A stretch of DNA of 64,000 nt. Source: Bdellovibrio sp. qaytius. GTDB taxonomy: Bacteria > Bdellovibrionota > Bdellovibrionia > Bdellovibrionales > Bdellovibrionaceae. A program made the translations under genes and the position numbers. Under the pieces are notes generated by a model, which made no database searches, had not been told where the DNA came from, and saw only the letters and a program-made list of their open reading frames with translations. Positions 1 to 9,441 of the stretch are shown here, in pieces; the stretch's first letter is position 1; each line of letters opens with the position of its first letter. The stretch lies in NCBI GenBank assembly GCA_004011035.1, contig CP025734.1, forward strand, positions 2,378,001 through 2,442,000. Reading direction: 5' to 3'.

Positions 1-3000
1 GAAGTAATTTTATTATTAAATGTTGTCCAATCAGAATTACCTAAATAACCGCTTACAGAGCCCGTAGCTTGAGCCATTGATAATGTTGGCGTATTTCCAC
101 CCGTTGATTGTAATGGCGCTGTCACCGCCACGCTAGACACGATACCACCCGATGCTAAATCAGATGCACATGACCAAGTCGTGCCGTTAAAAGTTAAATA
201 CTGATTCGCAGAACATGTTGGAATTAAACGATTGATAATGTTTGTTCCGTTATATTGTAAAATATGATTTGAAGCTAATGAAGTGAAGCTTGCGCCTACG
301 CCTTGGATTTTTACAACTGTCGTTGTTGAAGCGTTTCCAGTTACATCACCATTCATAACAATATTCTGGCAGGCAAATAATGAACTTACGCTATTCCAGT
401 ACATTGTTTGGCCAGTCGTACATGTCGCACCAGCTACGTAAGTATTAAAACTAGTTTGTGATAATGCTCCTACGATACGAGAATCATCACCTGCTGCTAC
501 TGTTGCTGCTGCTGTACCTACGTTTAATATCGCTGCTCCGCCTAAACCTAAATTCGTGCGAGCTACTGTTGCCGATGTTAAATCAGATAAGTTATTTGTT
601 TTAACTAAATAATTTCCTGCTGCTGTTGCAGAGGCTGGAACATAACCTAACACTTCTGCAATTGATGCAGCACTTGATGTAATTTTACTAGTTGATAAGG
701 CTGACACTGTCGCAGAATTTGCTGCTGTGTAACCTAATGCTGTATTTACATCTGACGCTGCTAATGAAGTACTGCTCGTCACGATACCTTTAGCATTAAC
801 AGTTAATTTTGAATATGTTCCAGGTGTCACAGTGCTATTTGCTAATGTTAAAACTGATGAAGCCGCTGTTGAAGTTACATCACCACTAAACGCTGGTAAG
901 CGCGCTACTGCTAAAGTACCAGAAGCACTTGATGTACCTAAATCAATAAAATTTACTGTGGCTAAAGTTCCTAAACCTAAATTTGTACGAGCGACAGTTG
1001 CAGATGCTAAATCTGATAAGTTACTCGCAATTTTTAATGATGTAATATCAATTGCTGTTGCTCCGCTGGCCGCTGGCACATAACCTAATACCTGAGCAAT
1101 AGATACTGCCGACGAAGTGATTTTTGTATTAACCGCTGTTGTAACTGTTGCAGAGTTCGCAGCGGTATAACCTAACACATCTGCAATTGATGCTGCAGAT
1201 GATGTGATTTTATTATTTAGCGCTGTTGTTGTTGTTGCTGAATCGGCTGGTGTATAACTAAGTGCTGTCACAACATCTGAAGATACTAATGATGAACGAG
1301 TTGCAAAAGATCCTAAACCTAAATTCGTACGAGCCACTGTTGCTGAAGCTAAATCAGATAAGTTACTCGCAATTTTTAATGCTGTAACATCAATCGCTGT
1401 TGCTCCGCTGGCCGCTGGCACATAACCTAATACCTGAGCAATAGATACTGCCGACGAGGTGACTTTACCCGCTACCGTAGTTGATAATGCAGATACAGTT
1501 GCTGAGTTTGCCGCTGTATATCCTAACACTTCTGCGATCGATGCCGCTGAAGAGGTCACTTTATTTGAAGAGATTGCTGACACTGTTGCAGAATTCGCAG
1601 GAGTATATCCTAACACTTCAGTAATCGATACTGCACTTGATGTGACTTTACCTGAAACTGTAGTTGATAATGCAGACACAGTTGCTGAGTTTGCCGCTGT
1701 ATATCCTAACACTTCTGCGATCGATGCTGCAGAAGATGTAACTTTATTCGAAACCGTAGTTGATAGTGCAGATACAGTCGCAGAGTTTGCTGGAGTATAA
1801 CCAAGCACAGCTACGATTGATGCAGCACTTGAAGTAACTTTATTATTAAATGTTGTCCAATCAGCGTTTCCTAAATAACCGCTCACTGCACCAGTTGCTT
1901 GAGCCATTGATAACGTTGGATTTGATCCGCCCGTAGAAGCAATTGGAGCAGTTACGCTAAGACTTGCGATTGTACCGCCGCCACCAGCATCTGTAACGCA
2001 TGACCAAACTGTTCCGTTGAAAGTTAAATACTCTCCACCAGCACATGCTGGGATTGCGCGGTTCACAAAATTGGACCCGTTATATTGCAAAATATTATTA
2101 CTAGCTAAAGATGAAAAGCTTACGCCTATACCTTGAATTTTACCTACTGTTACGCTTGATGCAATTCCAGAAATATCACCTGACACTGAAATGTTTTGGC
2201 AGGCAAATAATGAACTTACACTGTTCCAATACATGGATTGACCTGAAGAACATGTTGCAGGTGCTACGTAAGTATTAAAACTAGTTTGTGATAAAGCACC
2301 TGTAATACGAGCATCATCACCCGCAGCTATTGTTCCTGCTGTAGTGCCAACACTTAATAAAGCCGCTGCGCCTAAACCTAAATTTGTGCGCGCTACTGTT
2401 GCTGAAGCTAAATCTGATAAGTTATTGGCTTTAAGAACCACTGTTGCGCTATCAGCTGGTGTGTAACCTAAAGCTGTAATAACGCCTGCACTAGTTACTG
2501 ATCCTACGACATCAACAGAACATGAATAAACTGTTCCGTTAAAAGTTAGATATTCGCCAGCCGCACATGTTGGAATTGCTGATGATTGAACTGCGCCCGT
2601 AATTCTTGAATCATTACCCGCAGCTAATGTGCCTGCTGTTGTTCCTACATTTAATATCGCTGCTCCACCTAAACCTAAGTTTACGCGCGCAACTGTTGAA
2701 GAAACTAAATCACTTAAATTATTACTTTTAGTAAGAACTAACGCATTATCAGCTGGTGTAAAACCTAATGCTGTAATGACTGATGAACTTGTAACACTCG
2801 TGCTTGAAGCCCAACTTAAAACACCAGATCCGTTTGAACGTAAAACATCACCGTTGCTGCCCGCAGTCGTTGGTAATGTTAATGTGTAATTTGAAAATGA
2901 ATTTGGAGCTATAACAGCCACGTAGTTTGTATTTGTGCCTTCGTAAAATCTTGTACTTTGTACGCGAGCTTCACCGGCATACATAATCGCTGCCGTTAAA

Positions 3001-4055
3001 CCACCACTGCCATCACGTCTTGCGATTGTATTGGCCGTAGGAAGTGCAGTTGATGATAAAACATCAGTAACTACTGCAGAAATTGAAGCTGCATTTTTTC
3101 CGCCAACAGTTGAAACCACTGTCGCTGAAACGTTGCCCGTCACATCACCTAATAAAGCCGTAGCACTTGTTACTACGCCTGCAATATTCGCAGAGGTTAA
3201 TACCACAGCTCCTGTTAAACCATTCACGCTGGCCACTGGCGCACTTGCCGTCATTGTCATCGGAATATATTGTGAACCATTATAACCTAACACTTGGCCT
3301 GAAACTGGCGTTGTCGCCGCGACATTTACACCACGAATGGCTGCAACAACTGTTGCTGATTGCGTTCCGGTAACATCACCTAATAAATTTGCAGTAAAAT
3401 AAGTCGCTGCTCCTGCAGTTGTTGCTGTCGTTGCATTATCAGCAACACCGTTCACTGCGATATTTTGTAGTTTAGTAAAGCGCGTATTATTTGATAATAA
3501 AGTTTCTAAGTTAGACTGACTTAAAGCTGTTCCGGCATTTTGGATTAAAATGTCAGAAGCTACTTTTCCACCAACAGCTGCCGCTTGTAATGCGTACGGC
3601 GTTGCACGTTGAATAAAATCAGCCACCATAGGAGTTGCGTTGATCGTAGCTCTTACACGTAACACACGCGTGTCAGTTGATGTTGGATTGTACGATTGGC
3701 CCGTACTTAAAGTGACGTTATTATTATCGACACAAGTTAAATTATTTTTTATTAAAGAATTGTCATATGTTTGCAAAAGCGTTGATGCCGGCGTTGGATT
3801 AAGTGTTCCCGGAGAACCTGACCCTAAAGCTAACGAGATACTACCACTCACTACTGTTTGAGAATTGAAATCTTCTTCATAAACTACACAACCACCACTT
3901 GGTGATAAAATCTGAACGACGAAAGAAGCATTATTATCATCAGGATAAACACCTGCGGGAGTTTTAAATTTTAATTGAATCGGTACGCCCATTTCAAGCG
4001 CGTTAGAAAAACTTGAAAAAGTAAAAACAAGAACAAGACTTAACAGTTTATTCAT
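1..4055 (-). CDS. Giant secreted mosaic fibre protein A, C-terminus cut by window edge
   Basis: The frame stays open from ATG at 4055 to base 1, giving at least 1351 residues; the C-terminal tip lies outside the window. Residues 1-19 form a signal peptide (MNKLLSLVLVFTFSSFSNA). The next ~170 residues are an N-terminal domain shared with the three other giant genes here, including two spaced cysteines. The rest is a mosaic of short modules typical of trimeric phage-like fibres: LGYTPA repeats, NNLSDLxSATVARTNLGLG units, cysteine-pair units such as CAAGEYLTFNGTVYSC, and a GYLGNADWTTFNNK unit. The ATG overlaps the last 8 bases of the upstream lipoprotein gene, implying coupled translation. Closest in this window to fibre B. 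The architecture matches the MAT fibres reported from Bdellovibrio; a host-attachment role is inferred. Confidence 0.85.
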   Translation of the reverse strand, partial: MNKLLSLVLVFTFSSFSNALEMGVPIQLKFKTPAGVYPDDNNASFVVQILSPSGGCVVYEEDFNSQTVVSGSISLALGSGSPGTLNPTPASTLLQTYDNSLIKNNLTCVDNNNVTLSTGQSYNPTSTDTRVLRVRATINATPMVADFIQRATPYALQAAAVGGKVASDILIQNAGTALSQSNLETLLSNNTRFTKLQNIAVNGVADNATTATTAGAATYFTANLLGDVTGTQSATVVAAIRGVNVAATTPVSGQVLGYNGSQYIPMTMTASAPVASVNGLTGAVVLTSANIAGVVTSATALLGDVTGNVSATVVSTVGGKNAASISAVVTDVLSSTALPTANTIARRDGSGGLTAAIMYAGEARVQSTRFYEGTNTNYVAVIAPNSFSNYTLTLPTTAGSNGDVLRSNGSGVLSWASSTSVTSSSVITALGFTPADNALVLTKSNNLSDLVSSTVARVNLGLGGAAILNVGTTAGTLAAGNDSRITGAVQSSAIPTCAAGEYLTFNGTVYSCSVDVVGSVTSAGVITALGYTPADSATVVLKANNLSDLASATVARTNLGLGAAALLSVGTTAGTIAAGDDARITGALSQTSFNTYVAPATCSSGQSMYWNSVSSLFACQNISVSGDISGIASSVTVGKIQGIGVSFSSLASNNILQYNGSNFVNRAIPACAGGEYLTFNGTVWSCVTDAGGGGTIASLSVTAPIASTGGSNPTLSMAQATGAVSGYLGNADWTTFNNKVTSSAASIVAVLGYTPANSATVSALSTTVSNKVTSSAASIAEVLGYTAANSATVSALSTTVSGKVTSSAVSITEVLGYTPANSATVSAISSNKVTSSAASIAEVLGYTAANSATVSALSTTVAGKVTSSAVSIAQVLGYVPAASGATAIDVTALKIASNLSDLASATVARTNLGLGSFATRSSLVSSDVVTALSYTPADSATTTTALNNKITSSAASIADVLGYTAANSATVTTAVNTKITSSAVSIAQVLGYVPAASGATAIDITSLKIASNLSDLASATVARTNLGLGTLATVNFIDLGTSSASGTLAVARLPAFSGDVTSTAASSVLTLANSTVTPGTYSKLTVNAKGIVTSSTSLAASDVNTALGYTAANSATVSALSTSKITSSAASIAEVLGYVPASATAAGNYLVKTNNLSDLTSATVARTNLGLGGAAILNVGTAAATVAAGDDSRIVGALSQTSFNTYVAGATCTTGQTMYWNSVSSLFACQNIVMNGDVTGNASTTTVVKIQGVGASFTSLASNHILQYNGTNIINRLIPTCSANQYLTFNGTTWSCASDLASGGIVSSVAVTAPLQSTGGNTPTLSMAQATGSVSGYLGNSDWTTFNNKIT
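1450..1850 (-). repeat. Coding tandem repeats in fibre A (LGYTPAN units)
   Basis: Four to five in-frame copies of a roughly 29-32-codon unit encode a motif like SAASIAEVLGYTPANSATV with variable spacers (AISSNKV, ALSTTVSNKV). Related copies lie at about 1080-1260. They belong to the fibre gene and are not a CRISPR array. Confidence 0.8.
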
Positions 4056-4311
4056 ACTTTACTTCTACATTCCAGCCGTTTGATAAGGTTTGTTGTTCAA
4101 CTGGATCTGAGTTATCGTTTGAAACCTGCCACCCATTGCTTAGGGTTTTAGTTTCACCGTATTTAACTGAACTAGTTGCAGTTGTTGTCGGAGAACTCGC
4201 TGGCACTGTAACTATGGCTCCTGGCGCAAAACCAGAACTTGCACCGGGACCGGTACACGCGAAGAGAAATAAAATAGATGAAGCTAAGATTATTTTTACC
4301 ATATTCAGCAT
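4048..4311 (-). CDS. Small lipoprotein translationally coupled to fibre A
   Basis: An 87-residue product with a type II signal peptide: a hydrophobic stretch ends in LFLFAC, with Cys at about residue 19 as lipidation site. The mature part is Gly/Ala/Ser/Thr-rich and ends with two copies of TLSNGW (TLSNGWQVSNDN and TLSNGWNVEVKYE), a tandem duplication of ~25 residues. An AGGA sequence sits 5 bases before the ATG. The stop overlaps the start of fibre A by 8 bases (AAGTATGAATAA), so the two are almost certainly co-transcribed and coupled. I do not recognise a family. By context it may anchor, export or cap the fibre; that is inference. Confidence 0.75.
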   Translation of the reverse strand: MLNMVKIILASSILFLFACTGPGASSGFAPGAIVTVPASSPTTTATSSVKYGETKTLSNGWQVSNDNSDPVEQQTLSNGWNVEVKYE

Positions 4312-4461
4312 TACGTCCTACTTACTATTCTAGCCGATCTTATTTACATTTTTAAATTCATTTCACATCGTCAGATTCAAAACTACTACGATAGTCAGGG
4401 TTTTTCATTTTGAAACATGGACCAAACGACCGTCTGGGAATATTTTGCAGTCTTAATATTA

Positions 4462-7400
4462 CTATCTCACTCTGTGAATGATCATCGAGCGATATGTTGA
4501 AGTAGCTGTGCCCGTTGATGAGTTCCAACGAATCTCGATAGCTTGCGAACCATTCACAGTTACTTCACCAATGACTGACTGACTTAAAACACCAATATTA
4601 TTACCACCCAAACCACTGTTCGTTGTGCGAGGTTGTGTTTGCGACTGTGAACCAGCAAGCTGAACACCACCGGCATAAATTGAAGCTGTAATAATTCCCG
4701 TGTTCGAGCCGTGGGTCATCGTTGAATTGAAATACACTTGGTATGTTCCGGCTGCTGGAGTCAGTGTCATACCTGAAATCAAAGCATCAGTTGTTGAAGC
4801 GATTGTTGTTGAACCTGCTGATGTTACATATGTTGATGCTGGATTAATAAGAGTATTCAACTGCGCTTGTAATTTACCAATTGCTACTAAGATTGAGTCA
4901 GCTGCAGTTACTGCAGAATTTGTAAATGCAAGACCAGGCAACACTGTAGCAATCACAGTTGAAGCAAAGTTTGTAACTTGCGAAGACGCAATCGTGATTG
5001 GATTTTCAGATACGGCAGTTACACGGCCTTGTGCATCTGTTGTCATAGTCATTGCCGTGCTTGAAGTTCCGTATGTTCCTGCAGTGCCTGTATTTTTTAA
5101 TGTTAATTGACCCGTAGAAGCCATTGTTGCATCACCAGATACAACATTGCCACTTGTTACGCGACCTTTTGCATCTACAGTCACTGTTGCATATGTTCCG
5201 GCATTCACGCCAGAGTTAGCTAATGTTAAAGCCGAAGTACCAACAGTTGAAGTTGCATCACCAGTGAAAGCTGGTAAGCGCGCTGCTGCTAATGTACCTG
5301 TTGCTGAAGCTGATCCTAAATCTATTGAACTCGCTGTTGCCAAAGAGCCTAAACCTAAATTAGTTCTAGCTGTTGCTACAGAGGATAAATCAGATAAGTT
5401 ATTTGTTTTAACTAAAATAGTCGCGCTGTTTGCAGCTGAAAAACCTAGAGCTGTATTCACATTTGAAGCTGTTAAAGCATTACCACTTGTTACGCGGCCT
5501 TTAGCATCAACAGTGACTGTTGCATATGTTCCAGCAATTACACCAGAGTTTGCTAATACAATTGAATTGTAAGTTCCAGAAATATCACCAGAATAATTTG
5601 TCGAAGTTGATAAACCTGCTGCACTGTCAGCTGGAGTATAACCTAACACTTCCGCAATTGATGCTGCACTTGAAGTTATTTTTCCTGAAACAGTAGTTGA
5701 TAACGCAGCCACTGTTGCTGAATTTGCAGCTGTATAACCTAACACTTGCGCAATTGATACTGCAGATGAAGTTACTTTTCCTGAAACAGTAGTTGATAAT
5801 GCTGAAACCGTTGCAGAATTTGCGGCTGTATAACCTAATACTTCTGCAATTGAAGCTGCAGATGAAGTTACTTTATTTGTAACTGTTGTTGAGTTAGCAG
5901 GAGTATAGCCTAACACTTCTGCAATTGATGCTGCAGACGATGTTACTTTATTTGTAACTGTCGTTGAATTTGCTGGAGTAAAACCTAATACTTCCGCAAT
6001 TGAAGCTGCAGACGATGTTACTTTATTTGTAACTGTTGTTGAATTTGCTGGAGTAAAACCTAATACTTCCGCAATTGATGCTGCAGACGATGTTACTTTA
6101 TTCGAAGTGATCGCTGACACTGTTGCAGAATTCGCTGGAGTATAACCTAATACTTCCGCAATTGAAGCTGCAGATGATGTTACTTTATTTGAAACAGTAG
6201 TTGATAACGCAGAAACCGTTGCTGAATTTGCAGCTGTATAACCTAACACTTCCGCAATCGATACTGAAGACGATGTTACTTTATTTGAAACTGAAGTTGA
6301 ATTTGCAGGCGTATAACCTAATACTTCCGCAATCGATGCTGCAGATGATGTTACTTTATTCGAAGTGATCGCTGACACTGTTGCAGAATTCGCTGGAGTA
6401 TAACCTAACACTTCCGCGATCGATACTGCAGATGAAGTTACTTTATTTGAAACCGTAGTTGAATTTGCAGGTGTATAACCCAACACTTCTGCGATCGATA
6501 CTGAAGACGATGTAATTTTATTTGAAACTGAAGTTGAATTTGCTGGTGTATAACCTAATACTTCTGCAATTGATGCTGCAGACGATGTTACTTTATTTGA
6601 AACCGTAGTTGAATTTGCAGGTGTATAACCTAACACTTCTGCGATTGATGCTGCAGATGATGTTACTTTACCTGAAACTGTCGTTGATAATGCAGATACT
6701 GTTGCTGAATTTGCAGGAGTGTAACCTAAAGCCGTAACAATTGAAGCACTAGTTGCTGCGCCACCAACTAAATCAGTAGCACATACCCATGCAGTACCAT
6801 TAAAAGATAAGTATTCGCCAGCAGAACAAGTAGGAATCGCAGAAGATTGTACTGCGCCTGTGATTCTTGAATCGTTACCAGCTGCTAATGTACCAGCTGT
6901 TGTTCCAAGATTCATAATTGCAGCTGCTGATAAACCTAAGTTTGTGCGAGCTACAGTTGCTGATGCTAAATCTGATAAGTTATTAGCTTTCGTTGGGTAA
7001 TTTGCAAGAGCTGCATTATCAGCTGGTGTGTAACCTAACGCTGTAATGATAGCACCACTTGTTGCAGCTCCACCTACAGTATCAACTGCACATGACCAAG
7101 CTGAACCGTTATATGTTAAATATTCACCCGGAGCACATGATGCTAAAGCAGATGATTGTACAGCGCCTGTGATTCTTGAATCATTACCCGCTGCAACTGA
7201 TCCTGCAGTTGTTCCTAAGTTTAACAAAGCGGCTGCGCCTAAACCTAAGTTTGCGCGAGCTACTGTTGCTGAAGCTAAATCAGATAAGTTGTTGGCTTTA
7301 GTTGGATAATTTGCAAGAGCTGCATTATCAGCTGGAGTGTAACCAATTGCAGACATAATTGTTCCACTCGTTACAGAAATATTTTGGCAAGAAAAAGTAC

Positions 7401-9291
7401 TGCTTACACTGTTCCAATACATTGTTTCTGTTGCTGTGCAATTTGCAGAAGCTACATAAGCGTTAAATGCACTTTGAGATAACGCACCTGTGATTCTTGC
7501 ATCATCACCTGCGGCCACTGTTCCTGCGCCAGTACCAACGTTTAAGATAGCTGCTCCGCCTAAACCTAAGTTCACGCGCGCTGCAGTTGCAGAAGCTAAA
7601 TCTGATAAGTTATTAGCTTTTAAAGGATAATTTGCAAGAGCTGCATTATCCGCAGGTGTATAACCTAAAGCTGTAATGATGGCGCCACTTGTTGCCGCTC
7701 CACCAACTGTGTCTACTGCACAAACCCAAGCTGAACCATTATAAGTTAAATATTCTCCAGCAGCACACGTTGGAATTGCAGAAGATTGAACCGCGCCTGT
7801 AATTCTTGAATCATTACCAGCCGCTAATGTACCAGCTGTTGTACCAACATTCATAATGGCTGCTGCAGATAAACCTAAGTTTGTGCGAGCTACTGTTGCC
7901 GAAGCTAAATCTGATAAATTATTGGCTTTAAGTGCTACTGTTGCACTGTTTGCTGGAGTGTAACCTAATGCTGTAATAACGCCTGTACTTGTTACTGCGC
8001 CGTTTGAAACCCATGATAAAACACCGCTGCCATCAGTTTGTAAAACTTGGCCATTCGTGCCGGCGCCCGTTGGTAATGTTAAAGTATAATTTGAAAATGA
8101 ATTTGGAGTTTTAATACGCGCATAGTTTGTACCAGTGGCTTCGTATAAATAAATATTTTGAAGTGAGCTATTTAATGCAGAAACTGTGTTCGCTGAAATG
8201 TTTCCTGAACTATCACGGCGAACTAACATATTTGCTGTTGCATTCGCTGTTGCTGAATTCACATCATTAACAATCGTTGCAATCGCTGCAGCAGTTTTTC
8301 CACCAACAGTTGAAACAACCGTTGCTGAAACATTTCCTGTCACATCACCTAATAAAGCTGTTGCACTTGTGACTACGCCAGAAATATTTGCCGCTGTTAA
8401 AACAACAACACCTGTTTGGCCATTTACGCTAGCTACTGTTGCAGCTGTTGGAGTTGTTGGTACGTATTGAGTTCCGTTATAAGCTAAAACTTGTCCAGAT
8501 GTTGGAGCTGTTGCTGATAAATTTACACCGCGAAGTTTAGTAACTACAGTCGCAGACTGCGTACCAGTTACATCACCAGCTAACACTCCTGAAAAACTAA
8601 CAGCCATTGTTGCATTCGTTGCGTTCACCGCATTCGTTGCATTCGTTGCATTTGTTGCGCTGATCGCTTGACCGCTATTAGCTATATTTAATAAGTTAGC
8701 AAGTTTAGTTGCATCACCTAATAAGGTTTCTAAATTAGTTTGATTTAATTGAGTGCCAGAATTTTGAATTAAAATGTCTGAAGCTACTTTACCACCAACT
8801 GATTCTGCTTGAACCGCGTAAGGTGCAGATTTCATATTAAAGTTAGCGATCACATCATCAGGAGAAAATACTGAAGTCGTAATACGTAAAATACGTCCAT
8901 CAGATGCAGACGGTGTATATATTTGATTAGTTGAAATAACCGCGTTAGCCGCATCAATACATTTTAAACCAGTTTTTGCCACCGAGTTGTTATAGACAGC
9001 ATTTAAGCTTAACGTGGGATCATTAGATCCTAAAATTCCAGAACCTAACATTAATGTGATACTGCCATCAGTAATAGTTTTATTCGAAAAATCTTCTTCA
9101 CGTAAAATACAACCTGCGCTTGAAAGAACGTGTACTTTAACTGATAAGCCAGAGGCATTTGGATAACTTAAATCTGGAGCGCGCAATTTTAACTGAATTG
9201 GAATACCCATATCAGCTGCTTGCGCATAAATATTTAAGCTCAAGAAAGCAAAGATAAATGTTAGTGATAAAACGTACAACTTTTTCAACAT
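4462..9291 (-). CDS. Giant secreted mosaic fibre protein B
   Basis: 1609 residues from ATG 9291 (MLKKLYVLSLTF). A longer reading from 9309 is rejected because it would overlap a sigma-28-like promoter at 9300-9326. Signal peptide to about residue 26. Then the shared N-terminal domain with two cysteines (SAGCILREEDFS, LKCIDAANA) ending near VGGKVASDILIQNSGT, almost identical to fibre A. Central modules: several cysteine-pair units (CAAGEYLTYNGSAWVC), NNLSDLASATVARTNLGLG units, and a long array of LGYTPAN coiled-coil-like repeats (about residues 854-1225). The last ~100 residues, ending in TYRSMIIHRVR, look like a beta-sandwich tip, possibly C1q/TNF-like. No S74 chaperone domain is seen. Probable trimeric surface fibre; ligand unknown. 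Confidence 0.85.
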   Translation of the reverse strand: MLKKLYVLSLTFIFAFLSLNIYAQAADMGIPIQLKLRAPDLSYPNASGLSVKVHVLSSAGCILREEDFSNKTITDGSITLMLGSGILGSNDPTLSLNAVYNNSVAKTGLKCIDAANAVISTNQIYTPSASDGRILRITTSVFSPDDVIANFNMKSAPYAVQAESVGGKVASDILIQNSGTQLNQTNLETLLGDATKLANLLNIANSGQAISATNATNATNAVNATNATMAVSFSGVLAGDVTGTQSATVVTKLRGVNLSATAPTSGQVLAYNGTQYVPTTPTAATVASVNGQTGVVVLTAANISGVVTSATALLGDVTGNVSATVVSTVGGKTAAAIATIVNDVNSATANATANMLVRRDSSGNISANTVSALNSSLQNIYLYEATGTNYARIKTPNSFSNYTLTLPTGAGTNGQVLQTDGSGVLSWVSNGAVTSTGVITALGYTPANSATVALKANNLSDLASATVARTNLGLSAAAIMNVGTTAGTLAAGNDSRITGAVQSSAIPTCAAGEYLTYNGSAWVCAVDTVGGAATSGAIITALGYTPADNAALANYPLKANNLSDLASATAARVNLGLGGAAILNVGTGAGTVAAGDDARITGALSQSAFNAYVASANCTATETMYWNSVSSTFSCQNISVTSGTIMSAIGYTPADNAALANYPTKANNLSDLASATVARANLGLGAAALLNLGTTAGSVAAGNDSRITGAVQSSALASCAPGEYLTYNGSAWSCAVDTVGGAATSGAIITALGYTPADNAALANYPTKANNLSDLASATVARTNLGLSAAAIMNLGTTAGTLAAGNDSRITGAVQSSAIPTCSAGEYLSFNGTAWVCATDLVGGAATSASIVTALGYTPANSATVSALSTTVSGKVTSSAASIAEVLGYTPANSTTVSNKVTSSAASIAEVLGYTPANSTSVSNKITSSSVSIAEVLGYTPANSTTVSNKVTSSAVSIAEVLGYTPANSATVSAITSNKVTSSAASIAEVLGYTPANSTSVSNKVTSSSVSIAEVLGYTAANSATVSALSTTVSNKVTSSAASIAEVLGYTPANSATVSAITSNKVTSSAASIAEVLGFTPANSTTVTNKVTSSAASIAEVLGFTPANSTTVTNKVTSSAASIAEVLGYTPANSTTVTNKVTSSAASIAEVLGYTAANSATVSALSTTVSGKVTSSAVSIAQVLGYTAANSATVAALSTTVSGKITSSAASIAEVLGYTPADSAAGLSTSTNYSGDISGTYNSIVLANSGVIAGTYATVTVDAKGRVTSGNALTASNVNTALGFSAANSATILVKTNNLSDLSSVATARTNLGLGSLATASSIDLGSASATGTLAAARLPAFTGDATSTVGTSALTLANSGVNAGTYATVTVDAKGRVTSGNVVSGDATMASTGQLTLKNTGTAGTYGTSSTAMTMTTDAQGRVTAVSENPITIASSQVTNFASTVIATVLPGLAFTNSAVTAADSILVAIGKLQAQLNTLINPASTYVTSAGSTTIASTTDALISGMTLTPAAGTYQVYFNSTMTHGSNTGIITASIYAGGVQLAGSQSQTQPRTTNSGLGGNNIGVLSQSVIGEVTVNGSQAIEIRWNSSTGTATSTYRSMIIHRVR
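5617..6730 (-). repeat. Array of 25/29/32-codon repeats in fibre B
   Basis: About 13 consecutive in-frame units share VTSSAASIAEVLGYTPAN. They differ only in the linker after it: STTVSNK gives a 25-residue unit, SATVSAITSNK 29 residues, and SATVSALSTTVSNK 32 residues. The DNA copies are highly similar, so the array has probably expanded recently by slippage or recombination. Confidence 0.85.
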
Positions 9292-9299
9292 CGTATAAC

Positions 9300-9326
9300 T
9301 TATCGTCATAACTAGATTAAAGTTTA
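9300..9326 (-). promoter_or_regulatory. Sigma-28 (FliA)-like promoter of fibre B
   Basis: Read on the minus strand: TAAACTTT, 11 bases, GACGATAA. The E. coli sigma-28 consensus is TAAAGTTT-N11-GCCGATAA, so 14 of 16 positions match at exact spacing. The start codon at 9291 lies only 8 bases beyond the -10 element, so the mRNA would be leaderless or nearly so. No Shine-Dalgarno sequence is visible. Confidence 0.6.
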
Positions 9327-9441
9327 GGAGTATTTAGAAAACATTTAGAGATGTCTTGTAGACGACATGAATAAACACCTTCTCAATTTGAGATGCTTTT
9401 ATTTACATGAATTTAACAATTTTATACTGAATTTAGAGAGA

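Noticed and set aside
5617-6730. CRISPR-like tandem repeat array
   Set aside because: Repeats are in frame, spacers are not unique, no cas genes are present, and the array lies inside a coding region.
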